Origin: Cohnella baijiui
Lineage (GTDB): Bacteria > Bacillota > Bacilli > Paenibacillales > Paenibacillaceae
Length of the DNA stretch: 64,000 nt
Assembly: GCF_020731285.1 (NCBI RefSeq)
Contig: NZ_JAJFOW010000035.1
Span: 1-64,000 of the forward strand
Reading direction: 5' to 3'
The notes under the pieces are model-generated. The model was not told the origin of the DNA and ran no database searches. It saw only the letters and a program-made list of their open reading frames with translations. Below, piece by piece: positions 1 to 7,808 of this stretch. Numbering within the stretch: the stretch's first letter is position 1; every line of letters starts with the position of its first letter. Position numbers and translations under genes: made by a program.

Positions 1-216
1 GACGGTTGCCTTGGTAGCCGCCGCCGCCTTGGCCTTGCGGACGATTGCCTTGGTAGCCGCCGCCGCCTTGGCCTTGCGGACGATTGCCTTGGTATCCGCC
101 GCCGCCTTGGCCTTGCGGACGGTTGCCTTGGTAGCCGCCGCCGCCTTGGCCTTGCGGACGATTGCCTTGGTAGCCGCCGCCTTGACCTTGCGGACGGTTG
201 CCTTGGTAGCCGCCGC
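1..216 (-). repeat. In-frame 39/36-nt tandem repeat in infB
   Basis: At least five tandem units of 39 nt (the proximal ones 36 nt) encode the 12-13 residue unit GYQGNRPQGQGGG. The Tyr codon recurs at minus-strand positions 16, 55, 94, 133, 172 and 208. Units are almost identical at nucleotide level, which suggests recent duplication or gene-conversion-like homogenisation. The array runs off the left edge, so total copy number is unknown. A second, less regular GGQGGGQ repeat precedes it at about 250-320. Confidence 0.9.
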
Positions 217-769
217 CTTGGCCGCCCTGGCCGCGATGGCCTTGACCCCCTTGGCTGCTGCTCTGACCGCCTTGGCCGCCGCCTTGACCGCCTTGGCCGC
301 CGCCTTGACCGCCTTGGCTGCCGCCGGACGCGCGCTCGCCGCTGGAAGCGCGATCGCTGCCGGAGCTAGCGCCATCCGAGGACGCGCCGCCGGACGGCGC
401 CGCTGCCGGAGTGGCGGACGGAGCTTGCGGAGACGGCGCCGGACGGGAAGCCACCGAAGCCGTTTCCTCGCGGCGGCCGCCCTGCTGCCCTTGGCCTTGG
501 CGTCCTTGTCCCTGCTCGCCGCCCTGACGTCCGCCGTTATTCGGCTTGCTCTGGGCCATCTTGGCCGCGGCATTGGCCTTCACGTCGCGGAAAAACTTCT
601 CCACAGCATGGACCATGCCGTCTTCCATGACGCTCATATGGTTGTTGACGGGCAAATTGACCCGCTTCAGGATCGTAATTACTTCTTTGCTGCTCATGTT
701 GAGCTGCTTGGCGTATTCGTACACCCGCAGCTTATCCTTGTTGTCATTCGCATCTTGTTTATTACTCAA
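1..769 (-). CDS. infB: Translation initiation factor IF-2, N-terminal part (cut by window edge)
   Basis: IF-2 brings initiator fMet-tRNA to the 30S subunit and drives GTP-dependent subunit joining. Only about 256 N-terminal residues are in the window. Residues 1-55 form the IF2_N helical domain (LRVYEYAKQLNMSSKEVITIL). A Ser/Ala/Pro linker and a long Gly/Gln-rich disordered stretch follow; the GTPase part lies beyond the left edge. The start is TTG at 769-767, six bases after a GGAGGTGG ribosome site (776-783). It overlaps the end of ylxQ by 8 bases, so coupled translation is likely. The Gly-rich segment contains a nearly exact tandem repeat, annotated separately. Last visible gene of the rimP-nusA-rnpM-ylxQ-infB operon. 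The assignment is firm from the N domain and position. Confidence 0.93.
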   Translation of the reverse strand, partial: MSNKQDANDNKDKLRVYEYAKQLNMSSKEVITILKRVNLPVNNHMSVMEDGMVHAVEKFFRDVKANAAAKMAQSKPNNGGRQGGEQGQGRQGQGQQGGRREETASVASRPAPSPQAPSATPAAAPSGGASSDGASSGSDRASSGERASGGSQGGQGGGQGGQGGGQGGQSSSQGGQGHRGQGGQGGGYQGNRPQGQGGGYQGNRPQGQGGGGYQGNRPQGQGGGGYQGNRPQGQGGGGYQGNRPQGQGGGGYQGNR

Positions 770-1091
770 TATTCTCCACCTCCGAATGTTGAACGAAGCC
801 CTCGCGGATCAACTTGGCGAAACCCGGATCCGTGACGGCGAACAGCACGCGTTCAGGCTTGCCTACGGCGCCCCCGAGCTCGTACCGCGAATATCCGATC
901 AGCAGCGGCACGCCATAGCTTTCGCATTTGTCCGCCACTTTTTTGCGTGTATTGTCCGAAGCGTCCTCCGCGACCAGGACGAGCCGGGCTTCTCCGGCGC
1001 GGATCGCCTTCAGCACCGTCTCATCCCCCGAGACGAGCTTGCCGGCCCGCATGGCGAGGCCGAGACGGGACAAAGCTTTATTCGTCGTCAT
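762..1091 (-). CDS. ylxQ: YlxQ, L7Ae-family ribosomal-associated protein
   Basis: A 109-residue protein of the L7Ae/L30e/Gadd45 RNA-binding fold. The core reads LSRLGLAMRAGKLVSGDETV, followed by LVLVAEDASDNT and a C-terminal VGKPERVLFAVTDPGFA, as in the small kink-turn-binding-like proteins coded between rnpM and infB in Firmicutes. Its RNA target is not established from sequence. The ATG lies inside the end of rnpM (14-base overlap) and its own stop overlaps the infB TTG, so the three genes are probably translationally coupled. Expected cytosolic. Confidence 0.9.
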   Translation of the reverse strand: MTTNKALSRLGLAMRAGKLVSGDETVLKAIRAGEARLVLVAEDASDNTRKKVADKCESYGVPLLIGYSRYELGGAVGKPERVLFAVTDPGFAKLIREGFVQHSEVENIE

Positions 1092-1395
1092 CGTCCCCCG
1101 CCAGCTCCTTGTTCGCGATGAATTCGTCTTCGACCTTGATGAAGTCCGCTTCGAGACTGTCGTAGATCTCCGGCGCGACCGGCGTCTTGAGCGCCCGCTC
1201 GAACGCCTTCGATTTTTTGGCCAGCTTGAAGCAGGAGGTTTTGCCGCACAGGTAGGCGCCGCGTCCCGGCTTTTTGCCGGTCAGGTCGATTTGGATGTCC
1301 CCTTGCGGCGAGCGAACGATGCGGATGAGCTCCTTCTTCGGCTTCATCTCCTGGCAGGCAACGCATTTGCGCTGCGGTATCTTCCTCGTTTTCAA
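1078..1395 (-). CDS. rnpM: RnpM (YlxR), RNase P modulator family
   Basis: A 105-residue YlxR-family protein. Both family signatures are present: KCVACQEMKPKKELIRIVR near the N-terminus and GRGAYLCGKTSCF in the middle, with a basic RNA-binding surface. In B. subtilis the homologue binds the RNase P RNA and modulates its activity; that role is carried over by homology. The tail GDDDDE is acidic. Start is TTG at 1395, behind a GGAGAGGAACC ribosome site. It lies 49 bases after nusA and overlaps ylxQ. Confidence 0.92.
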   Translation of the reverse strand: MKTRKIPQRKCVACQEMKPKKELIRIVRSPQGDIQIDLTGKKPGRGAYLCGKTSCFKLAKKSKAFERALKTPVAPEIYDSLEADFIKVEDEFIANKELAGDDDDE

Positions 1396-1444
1396 AGGTT
1401 CCTCTCCCCCCGTCCTCGCAAAGGTTCCCCGGCATTGCCCGCGA

Positions 1445-2542
1445 TCAGTCGATCGAGACGCTGTCCTGATGCATCGTGTCTCCGGCCGTTTTGGCGCGGC
1501 CGTACTCCTGCTCCGCCTGCGCCTCGCTCTTGATGTCGATCTTCCACCCGGTCAGCTTGGCGGCGAGACGGGCGTTCTGACCTTTGATGCCGATCGCCAG
1601 CGACAGCTGGTAGTCGGGCACGATGACGCGCGCCATCTTTTCGGCCTCGAAGACGATGACTTCGAGCACCTTGGACGGGCTGAGCGCGTTCGCGACGTAT
1701 TCTTCCACCGATTCCGACCAGCGGACGATATCGATCTTCTCGCCCTTCAGCTCGGTGACGATCGTCTGTACGCGGACACCCTTCTGCCCGACGCACGAGC
1801 CGATCGGGTCGACTTCCGGATTGCGGGAATAGACCGCGATCTTCGAGCGGAAGCCGGCTTCGCGCGCGACGGAGCGGATCTCGACCGTGCCGTCGAAAAT
1901 CTCGGGCACCTCAAGCTCGAACAGCCGCTTCAGCAAGCCGGGATGGGTCCGGGACAGGATGATCTGCGGACCTTTGCTCGTGTTCTCCACCTTGGTGATG
2001 TAGGACTTGACGCGGTCGCCCTGCTTGAATTTGTCGGTCGGCATCAGCTCGGTGAGCGGCAGCGCCGCTTCGACCTTGCCGAGATCCACGTACAGATTGC
2101 GGAGATCCATCCGCTGAATGATGCCCGTGACGATGTCCTGCTCCTTGTCGACGAACGCGTGATAGATCAGACCGCGCTCGGCTTCGCGGATGCGCTGCGT
2201 GACGACCTGCTTCGCCGTCTGAGCGGCGATCCGGCCGAAGTCGCGCGGCGTGACCTCAATCTCCGCGATATCTTCCAGCTGATAGTGTGGATTAATGCTG
2301 CGCGCCGCATCCAGCGCGATCTCGAGGCGCGGATCGAGCACCTCTTCGACGACCGTCTTGCGCGCGTATACTTTGATCGATCCGGTATTGCGGTTGATAT
2401 CGACGCGAACGTTTTGCGCCGTATTGAAATTGCGCTTGTAGCTGGAGATAAGTGCCGCTTCGATGGCTTCGATCAGGACATCCTTGGCAATGCCTTTATC
2501 GCGTTCGATTTCGGACAGCGCTTCGATAAACTCCATGCTCAT
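1445..2542 (-). CDS. nusA: Transcription termination/antitermination factor NusA
   Basis: 365 residues, the usual length for Firmicutes NusA, which lacks the C-terminal acidic repeats of enterobacteria. It opens with the NusA N-domain (FIEALSEIERDKGIAKDVLI) that contacts RNA polymerase. An S1 domain follows at about 135-200, then two KH domains at about 200-345 (VDPIGSCVGQKGVRVQTIV and LAIGIKGQNARLAAKLTGW). It stimulates pausing and intrinsic termination. It sits 26 bases after rimP behind an AGGAGG ribosome site, the standard Bacillus order. Confidence 0.97.
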   Translation of the reverse strand: MSMEFIEALSEIERDKGIAKDVLIEAIEAALISSYKRNFNTAQNVRVDINRNTGSIKVYARKTVVEEVLDPRLEIALDAARSINPHYQLEDIAEIEVTPRDFGRIAAQTAKQVVTQRIREAERGLIYHAFVDKEQDIVTGIIQRMDLRNLYVDLGKVEAALPLTELMPTDKFKQGDRVKSYITKVENTSKGPQIILSRTHPGLLKRLFELEVPEIFDGTVEIRSVAREAGFRSKIAVYSRNPEVDPIGSCVGQKGVRVQTIVTELKGEKIDIVRWSESVEEYVANALSPSKVLEVIVFEAEKMARVIVPDYQLSLAIGIKGQNARLAAKLTGWKIDIKSEAQAEQEYGRAKTAGDTMHQDSVSID

Positions 2543-2568
2543 GTCGGGTCTATTCCTCCTCTCATTCG

Positions 2569-3030
2569 TTAGAACACGATGGCCAGGCGAGCCGAAGCCA
2601 CTTTATCGTAAGGGATGGCATGCGTACGACGGCCGACCGTAACGCCCAAGACGCCGTCGTCGAAGCTGTCCAACCTGCCTTCGAATTCCTTCGCGCCGTC
2701 GATCGGCTCGTACGTCGTCACATAGACGTGCTTGCCAACGGCTTTAGCTACGTCGTCCGCTTTTTTGAGCGGGCGTTCCGCCCCGGGGGAGCTGACCTCC
2801 AGGAAGTAAGCGTCCGAAATCGGATCCGCCTCGTCCAGCTTGGCGCTTAAGAATTCGGAGATGCGGCCGCAATCGTCGATATCGATGCCGCCTTCTTTGT
2901 CTACGAATACGCGGAGAAAGTAATTGCTGCCTTCCTTCACGTACTCTACGTCCACGAGCTGGAACCCGTTGTCGTCCAGGAAAGGAGTGACAAGCTGCTC
3001 CACGACGGACTTGATCTTTGACGTGCTCAA
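2569..3030 (-). CDS. rimP: Ribosome maturation factor RimP
   Basis: A 153-residue 30S maturation factor. Typical motifs are DVEYVKEGSNYFLRVFVDKE, the conserved EVSSPGAERPL and the C-terminal SH3-like segment with VGRRTHAIPYDKV. The start is TTG at 3030-3028 because CGGGAGG (3041-3047) lies ten bases upstream. The longer in-frame TTG at 3057 would place that ribosome site inside the gene. The chosen length matches B. subtilis RimP (156). First gene of the rimP-nusA-infB operon. Confidence 0.94.
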   Translation of the reverse strand: MSTSKIKSVVEQLVTPFLDDNGFQLVDVEYVKEGSNYFLRVFVDKEGGIDIDDCGRISEFLSAKLDEADPISDAYFLEVSSPGAERPLKKADDVAKAVGKHVYVTTYEPIDGAKEFEGRLDSFDDGVLGVTVGRRTHAIPYDKVASARLAIVF

Positions 3031-3108
3031 ATTCGTTTGACCTCCCGATTGCTTCAAATGGAATCGCCGCAGTCTTCCGTAACCTTATAAAGCCCAATGC
3101 AAAACGGA

Positions 3109-3130
3109 AAGAGTGGGTTTCCCCACTCTT
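3109..3130 (-). terminator. GAAA-tetraloop hairpin between polC and rimP
   Basis: On the minus strand, a perfect 9-bp stem (AAGAGTGGG/CCCACTCTT) is closed by a GAAA tetraloop. A T-rich but interrupted tail follows (TCCGTTTTGC). It lies 119 bases downstream of the polC stop but also downstream of the rimP promoter candidate. It could terminate polC transcripts or act as a leader hairpin for rimP. The broken U-tract makes it a weak intrinsic terminator. Confidence 0.55.
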
Positions 3131-3165
3131 CTGCAGACAGTGATATCCACATGATTACCAAAAAT

Positions 3166-3195
3166 AATATACCATAACCGCAACTAGACTGGCAA
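3166..3195 (-). promoter_or_regulatory. Sigma-A-type promoter for rimP-nusA operon
   Basis: Minus strand -35 TTGCCA (3195-3190), 18-base spacer, -10 TATATT (3171-3166). The predicted transcript starts near 3159, giving a leader of about 130 nt that carries the GAAA hairpin before the rimP ribosome site. It is the only AT-rich patch in the polC-rimP gap. Read from sequence; not experimentally supported. Confidence 0.6.
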
Positions 3196-3248
3196 CGGAT
3201 ATTTTGCCATCCGCGCCCAACCGGGCCCGCCCGCGCCGCCCCGGCGGA

Positions 3249-6200
3249 TCAGAACAACATCAGCTGGTTCGACTCAGGCAATCCGCGGAAGCAGCCCATA
3301 CCCGAGAGCAGCTCGATGATCGTCTTCGACGCTTTCGAGCGCTGCTGGAAGTCTTCCACCGACAGATAGTCTCCGTCCTCCCGGGAGGCGGCGATAGCCT
3401 TGGCCGCATTGTCCCCGATGCCCGCCACCGCCGAGAACGGCGGAATGAGCGAGTCGCCGTCGACGATGAAGCGCGTCGCGTCGGAGCGGTACAGATCGAG
3501 CGGCTTGACGCGGAAGCCTCGCGCCGTCATTTCGAGGCCCATTTCCAGGATGGAGATCATGCCTTTCTCCTTGGGCGTCGCCTGGAAGCCTTTTTCCTCG
3601 ATTTCGATCAGCGTCTTCAGAATCGCGTCGTAGCCTTGGCAGAACAACTCGACGTCGAAGTCCGCCGCGCGCACCGAGAAGTACGTCGCGTAGAACTGGA
3701 TCGGATAGTACAGCTTGAAGTAGGCCGTGCGGACCGCCGAAATGACGTAGGCGGCCGCGTGCGCCTTCGGGAACATGTACTCGATCCGCAGGCACGAATC
3801 GATATACCACTGCGGCACGCCGCAGCGCTTCATTTCCTCGATCCATTCCGGCGTCAGGCCTTTGCCTTTCCGCACGCTCTCCGTAATCTTAAACGCGAGC
3901 GACGCGTCCATGCCGGCTTTGTAAATGAGGAACAGCATGATGTCGTCCCGGCAGCCGATGACGGTTTTGATTGTGCACGTATTATTCTTGATCAGCTCCT
4001 GCGCGTTGCCCAGCCAGACGCCCGTCCCGTGGGAGAGGCCCGAAATCTGCAGCAGGTCGGCGAACGACGACGGCTTCGTCTCTTCGAGCATCTGGCGGAC
4101 GAACCGGGTGCCCATCTCGGGCACGCCGTACGTCGCGACCGGGGAGCGGATCTGCGACGGCTGCACCCCGAGCGCTTCGACCGAGTTGAACAGGCTCATG
4201 ACCTTCGGGTCGTTCATCGGGATCGTGGTCGGATCGACGCCGGTCAAGTCCTGCAACATCCGCATCATCGTCGGATCGTCGTGCCCGAGAATATCGAGCT
4301 TGAGCAGGTTCGCGTCGAAGGCGTGATAGTCGAAGTGGGTCGTCTTCCACTCCGCGCTCGTATCGTCGGCCGGATACTGCACCGGCGTAATGTCTTCGAC
4401 TTCGATGTAGCCGGGGACGACGACGATGCCGCCCGGATGCTGTCCCGTGCTGCGCTTGACCCCGGTACAGCCGGCGGCGAGCCGGTTCAACTCCGCGCCG
4501 CGCCACGACTTCCCTTGATCCTCCTGGTATTTGCGGGCGAAGCCGAAGCCCGTTTTCTCCGCGACCGTCCCGATCGTTCCCGCGCGGAACACGTTCTTAT
4601 CCCCGAACATCGTCTTCGTAAAGTTATGCGCGTGCGGCTGGTATTCGCCCGAGAAGTTCAAATCGATATCGGGGACCTTGTCTCCTTTAAAGCCAAGGAA
4701 CGTCTCGAACGGGATGTCCTGACCTTCGCCCCGCATGATCGTGCCGCAATTCGGGCAAGGCTTGTCCTTCAGGTCGAAGCCCGACGGCACGCTGCCGTCC
4801 AGGATCCATTCGCTGTAGCGGCAATCCGAGTTGCGGCACAAGTAGTGCGCCGGCAGCGGATTGACTTCCGAAATGCCGAGGAACGTCGCGACGACCGAAG
4901 AACCGACCGATCCCCGCGAGCCGACGAGATAGCCGTCCTGGTTCGACTTTTTGACGAGCCGTTCCGAGATGAGGTAGTTCGCCGAGAAGCCGTATTTGAT
5001 GATCGGTACGAGCTCCTTTTCGAGGCGGGCCACGACGACCTCCGGCAGCTCTTCGCCGTACATGGCTCGCGCGGTGGCGTAGCAGGTGTCGCGGATTTCC
5101 TCGTCGGCGCCTTCGATGATCGGAGTGAACAGCTCGTCCGGGAACATGACGATCTCTTCGAAGCGATCGGCCAGCTCGTTCGGATGGCGGACGACGACCT
5201 CGTGGGCTTTGTCCCGGCCGAGGAACGAGAAGGCGTCCAGCATTTCGTTGGTCGTCCGCAAGTGCGCGTCCGGCTTGCGCTGGTCCTTGAGCGGGCTGAA
5301 GCCCGTGATCCCGTGGATCGTGATGTCGCGGAACAGCTTGTCCCGCGGGTCCAGATAATGGACGTTGCCGGTCGCGATGACCGGCTTGCCCAACCGTTCG
5401 CCTATGCGCACGATTTTGCGGAGCGACTCCTCGAGCTCGGCGCGGCTGCCGACGAGACCTTTGTCCAGCAGATGCATGTAAAAGTCGAGGGGCTGAACTT
5501 CGAGCACGTCGTAAAATTCGGCGACCTCGATCGCTTCCTCCTCGGACTTGTTCAGCACCGCCTCGTAGAACTCGCCTTTCTCGCAGCCGGAGATGACGAG
5601 CAGCCCTTCGCGCATTTCCATCAGCTTGCTGCGGGGAATGCACGGCACGCGGTGAAAGTAATCCGTGTGCGACAGGGAGATCAGCTTGAACAGGTTCTTC
5701 TTGCCCGCCGCGTTCAGCATGTAAATGCCGCAATGGAACGGACGGGACGTCTTCCAGCTGTTGACGTTGACTTCGTTGAGCCGGGACAGCTCGTTCACGC
5801 CCCGCTCCTGCGCTTCCTTCAGCTGCCCCTCGAGCACGCCCGCCAGCGCGATCGTGTCGTCGATGGCGCGGTGATGGTTTTCAAGGCTGACCTTGTACAT
5901 GGCGGCCAGCGTGTTGAGCCGGTGGTTTTTCATGGTCGGATGAAGATAGCGGGCGAGCTCCAGCGTGTCGAGCACCGGGTTGTCCAGCGTCGGCAAGCCG
6001 AGTCGCTTGCAGTTTTCCTGAATAAAGCCGATATCGAAGCGCGCGTTGTGCGCGACGAGGACGGCGTCTTCGACGAAGTCGATGAATTCCTTCAGCTTCG
6101 GCTCGAGCTCCGGCGCGTCCTGGACCATCTCGTCCGTGATGCTGGTGAGCTGCTGAATGTTATAGGGGATCGGCTCGTGCGGATTGACGAACGTCGAAAA

Positions 6201-7568
6201 CCGCCCGATCTCCTGCCCGCCCTTCACTTTCACGCCGGCGAGCTCGATGATCTTGTTCGCCGTGACGGACAGGCCCGTCGTCTCGATGTCGAAGACGACG
6301 TAGGTCGCGTCGGACAGCGATTGCTCGCGCGGATTCAGCACCATGGGGATGGCGTCGTTGACGACGTTGGCCTCGACGCCGTACATCACCTTGATCCCGT
6401 TTTTCTTGCCGGCCTTGGCCGCGTCGGGGAAGCAGTGCACGTTGCTGTGGTCGGTGACGGCGATCGCCTTGTGCCCCCACTTGGCCGCCGTCTTGATGTA
6501 GACGTCGACCGGCGTGACCGCGTCCATCGTGCTCATCGTCGTGTGCAGGTGGAATTCGACGCGTTTCTCCGCGGCTTCGTCCGTACGCGGCCTCGGCGCG
6601 AGAACTTCCTTCACGTCGCTCGGCATCATGATGAGCTCCGGCGGATTGAGGAAGCGGTCGTATTCGACGCGGCCCCGCAGCTTCAGCCATTTGCCGTTCG
6701 CGAGCAGGGCGAGCATCTTGTTGTCTTCCTTCGTCTTGCCGAACATCTTGATCGTGAGAGAGTCCGTGTAGTCTGTCACGTGGAACACGTAGAGCGTGCT
6801 GCCGTTGCGCAGCTCCTTCACATCGAGTCCGAAGACGGTGCCCTGGATCGTGACCTTCTTCTCTTCTTCCTTGATCGTCTCGATCGGCACGGGCGGATCC
6901 TTGATCTCGTAGCCGTGCTGCAGCGTCTGCGGCGCTTCGCCTTCCGGGACGGGCTCCTCCTCCGGCGGCAAACTCTGCATCATCTGCTGCACGACCTCCC
7001 GCTCGGCGTGGAGCTGCTTCTGCAGGAACTCCTCGTAAATCTCCTGCCGGGACTCGCCCACGCCGACGGTGAGCTTGACCCGGCACGCACGGCCGAACCG
7101 TTCCTCGAAAAACCGCACCGCTTGTCCGTCCACGTTTTTCTTTTTGGCCATCTCGAGCCCCATGCCGTCGAGCAGAGACAGCGTCACAAGCTCGCCTTCG
7201 GTTTCGGCGCGCGCCTTGGCGAGCCAGCCGTTGACGGAAACGAACGCGGTCTGCATCCATTCGGTGAAGAGCGGCCAGTATTCGGTCAGCAGCGCATGGG
7301 TCGGCACCGCGTCGGCATAGCGAATTCGGATGCCGATCGTCGCGTGGTGGCCGAGCTTGGCCTTCACCCGCTCGCTGAAGCCGGCATAGACGGCGGCCGG
7401 GAGCAGCGTTTCCTTCGCGAGATGGAACGTCCATTGCTTGTTCGCCTTGCTGACTTCTACCCGTTCTATGTAACCGTCGCGAAAATACCCGTCGATCCAC
7501 TCGCCCGGCAGCTCCGCCTGCTGCAGCAGCAATTCAAATCTCTTCCGCTGATCCGGCGTCGGTTGCAT
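3249..7568 (-). CDS. polC: DNA polymerase III alpha subunit, PolC type
   Basis: 1439 residues, the full length of Gram-positive PolC, the leading-strand replicative polymerase with built-in proofreading. Order of parts: N-terminal and OB regions (1-330); PHP domain from about 336 (VEFHLHTTMS); inserted 3'-5' exonuclease from about 424 (FDIETTG); remainder of PHP; a cysteine cluster at about 910-940 (CRNSDC, CPNCG); polymerase active-site loop near 965 (PDIDLNFSGEYQ). Start ATG 7568 follows GGGAGGAACGTATAG. It has its own promoter and a leader containing a terminator-like hairpin (annotated). The usual neighbours proS and rimP flank it. Confidence 0.98.
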   Translation of the reverse strand: MQPTPDQRKRFELLLQQAELPGEWIDGYFRDGYIERVEVSKANKQWTFHLAKETLLPAAVYAGFSERVKAKLGHHATIGIRIRYADAVPTHALLTEYWPLFTEWMQTAFVSVNGWLAKARAETEGELVTLSLLDGMGLEMAKKKNVDGQAVRFFEERFGRACRVKLTVGVGESRQEIYEEFLQKQLHAEREVVQQMMQSLPPEEEPVPEGEAPQTLQHGYEIKDPPVPIETIKEEEKKVTIQGTVFGLDVKELRNGSTLYVFHVTDYTDSLTIKMFGKTKEDNKMLALLANGKWLKLRGRVEYDRFLNPPELIMMPSDVKEVLAPRPRTDEAAEKRVEFHLHTTMSTMDAVTPVDVYIKTAAKWGHKAIAVTDHSNVHCFPDAAKAGKKNGIKVMYGVEANVVNDAIPMVLNPREQSLSDATYVVFDIETTGLSVTANKIIELAGVKVKGGQEIGRFSTFVNPHEPIPYNIQQLTSITDEMVQDAPELEPKLKEFIDFVEDAVLVAHNARFDIGFIQENCKRLGLPTLDNPVLDTLELARYLHPTMKNHRLNTLAAMYKVSLENHHRAIDDTIALAGVLEGQLKEAQERGVNELSRLNEVNVNSWKTSRPFHCGIYMLNAAGKKNLFKLISLSHTDYFHRVPCIPRSKLMEMREGLLVISGCEKGEFYEAVLNKSEEEAIEVAEFYDVLEVQPLDFYMHLLDKGLVGSRAELEESLRKIVRIGERLGKPVIATGNVHYLDPRDKLFRDITIHGITGFSPLKDQRKPDAHLRTTNEMLDAFSFLGRDKAHEVVVRHPNELADRFEEIVMFPDELFTPIIEGADEEIRDTCYATARAMYGEELPEVVVARLEKELVPIIKYGFSANYLISERLVKKSNQDGYLVGSRGSVGSSVVATFLGISEVNPLPAHYLCRNSDCRYSEWILDGSVPSGFDLKDKPCPNCGTIMRGEGQDIPFETFLGFKGDKVPDIDLNFSGEYQPHAHNFTKTMFGDKNVFRAGTIGTVAEKTGFGFARKYQEDQGKSWRGAELNRLAAGCTGVKRSTGQHPGGIVVVPGYIEVEDITPVQYPADDTSAEWKTTHFDYHAFDANLLKLDILGHDDPTMMRMLQDLTGVDPTTIPMNDPKVMSLFNSVEALGVQPSQIRSPVATYGVPEMGTRFVRQMLEETKPSSFADLLQISGLSHGTGVWLGNAQELIKNNTCTIKTVIGCRDDIMLFLIYKAGMDASLAFKITESVRKGKGLTPEWIEEMKRCGVPQWYIDSCLRIEYMFPKAHAAAYVISAVRTAYFKLYYPIQFYATYFSVRAADFDVELFCQGYDAILKTLIEIEEKGFQATPKEKGMISILEMGLEMTARGFRVKPLDLYRSDATRFIVDGDSLIPPFSAVAGIGDNAAKAIAASREDGDYLSVEDFQQRSKASKTIIELLSGMGCFRGLPESNQLMLF

Positions 7569-7595
7569 CTATACGTTCCTCCCTATCCACCTTGC

Positions 7596-7672
7596 AAAAA
7601 ACAAAAGCTTCCGCGGTTGGGGCGGGCCGGGCGCGAGCGCCGGCGGACCGCAATTCCTCAGGAAGCTTTTGC
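7596..7672 (-). terminator. Large terminator-like hairpin in the polC leader
   Basis: On the minus strand, CAAAAGCTTCC (7671-7661) pairs perfectly over 11 bp with GGAAGCTTTTG (7612-7602), followed at once by six T residues. An inner arm pairs GCGGT with ACCGC, and a third GC-rich arm (GGCGC/GCGCC) lies within. The structure lies downstream of the polC promoter and ends about 28 bases before the polC ATG. Any transcript from that promoter must therefore pass an intrinsic terminator, which looks like an attenuator. It could instead be a second stop for proS read-through. Confidence 0.75.
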
Positions 7673-7687
7673 GATTCTCTTTCTCTT

Positions 7688-7716
7688 ATTCTACCTGAAC
7701 GCCCGGGAGTCATCAA
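7688..7716 (-). promoter_or_regulatory. Sigma-A promoter of polC
   Basis: Minus strand -35 TTGATG (7716-7711), 17-base spacer, -10 TAGAAT (7693-7688). It lies directly after the proS terminator and about 120 bases before the polC start. Predicted start site is near 7681, giving a leader of about 113 nt. Spacing and both hexamers are close to consensus. Confidence 0.75.
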
Positions 7717-7760
7717 TAGACAAAGAACGACAACGCCTCTCGTTTGCCGGCTCGCGCCGC

Positions 7761-7793
7761 AAAAAAAGCCCAGCGACCGGACGGTCGCTGGGC
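7761..7793 (-). terminator. Rho-independent terminator of proS
   Basis: A perfect 12-bp GC-rich stem (GCCCAGCGACCG/CGGTCGCTGGGC) with a minimal loop, followed by seven T residues on the minus strand. It lies 16 bases after the proS stop and closes the rpsB-to-proS gene run before the polC promoter. Confidence 0.92.
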
Positions 7794-7808
7794 TGCTAGA
7801 TCTTTCTA

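Noticed and set aside
1..216. CRISPR array
   Set aside because: The regular 39-nt units are contiguous, without unique spacers, and read in frame as part of IF-2.
7596..7672. T-box riboswitch in the polC leader
   Set aside because: The leader is only about 113 nt. It lacks the T-box core and a specifier stem, and polC is not a T-box target. ACCGC is part of the terminator's inner stem.
3204..7799. An uninterrupted plus-strand reading frame of about 1530 codons antisense to polC
   Set aside because: It mirrors the codon pattern of polC on the minus strand in a high-GC gene. The translation is Arg/Asp/Leu/Val/His-rich with no domain, and has no ribosome site. Many similar antisense frames occur over other genes here.
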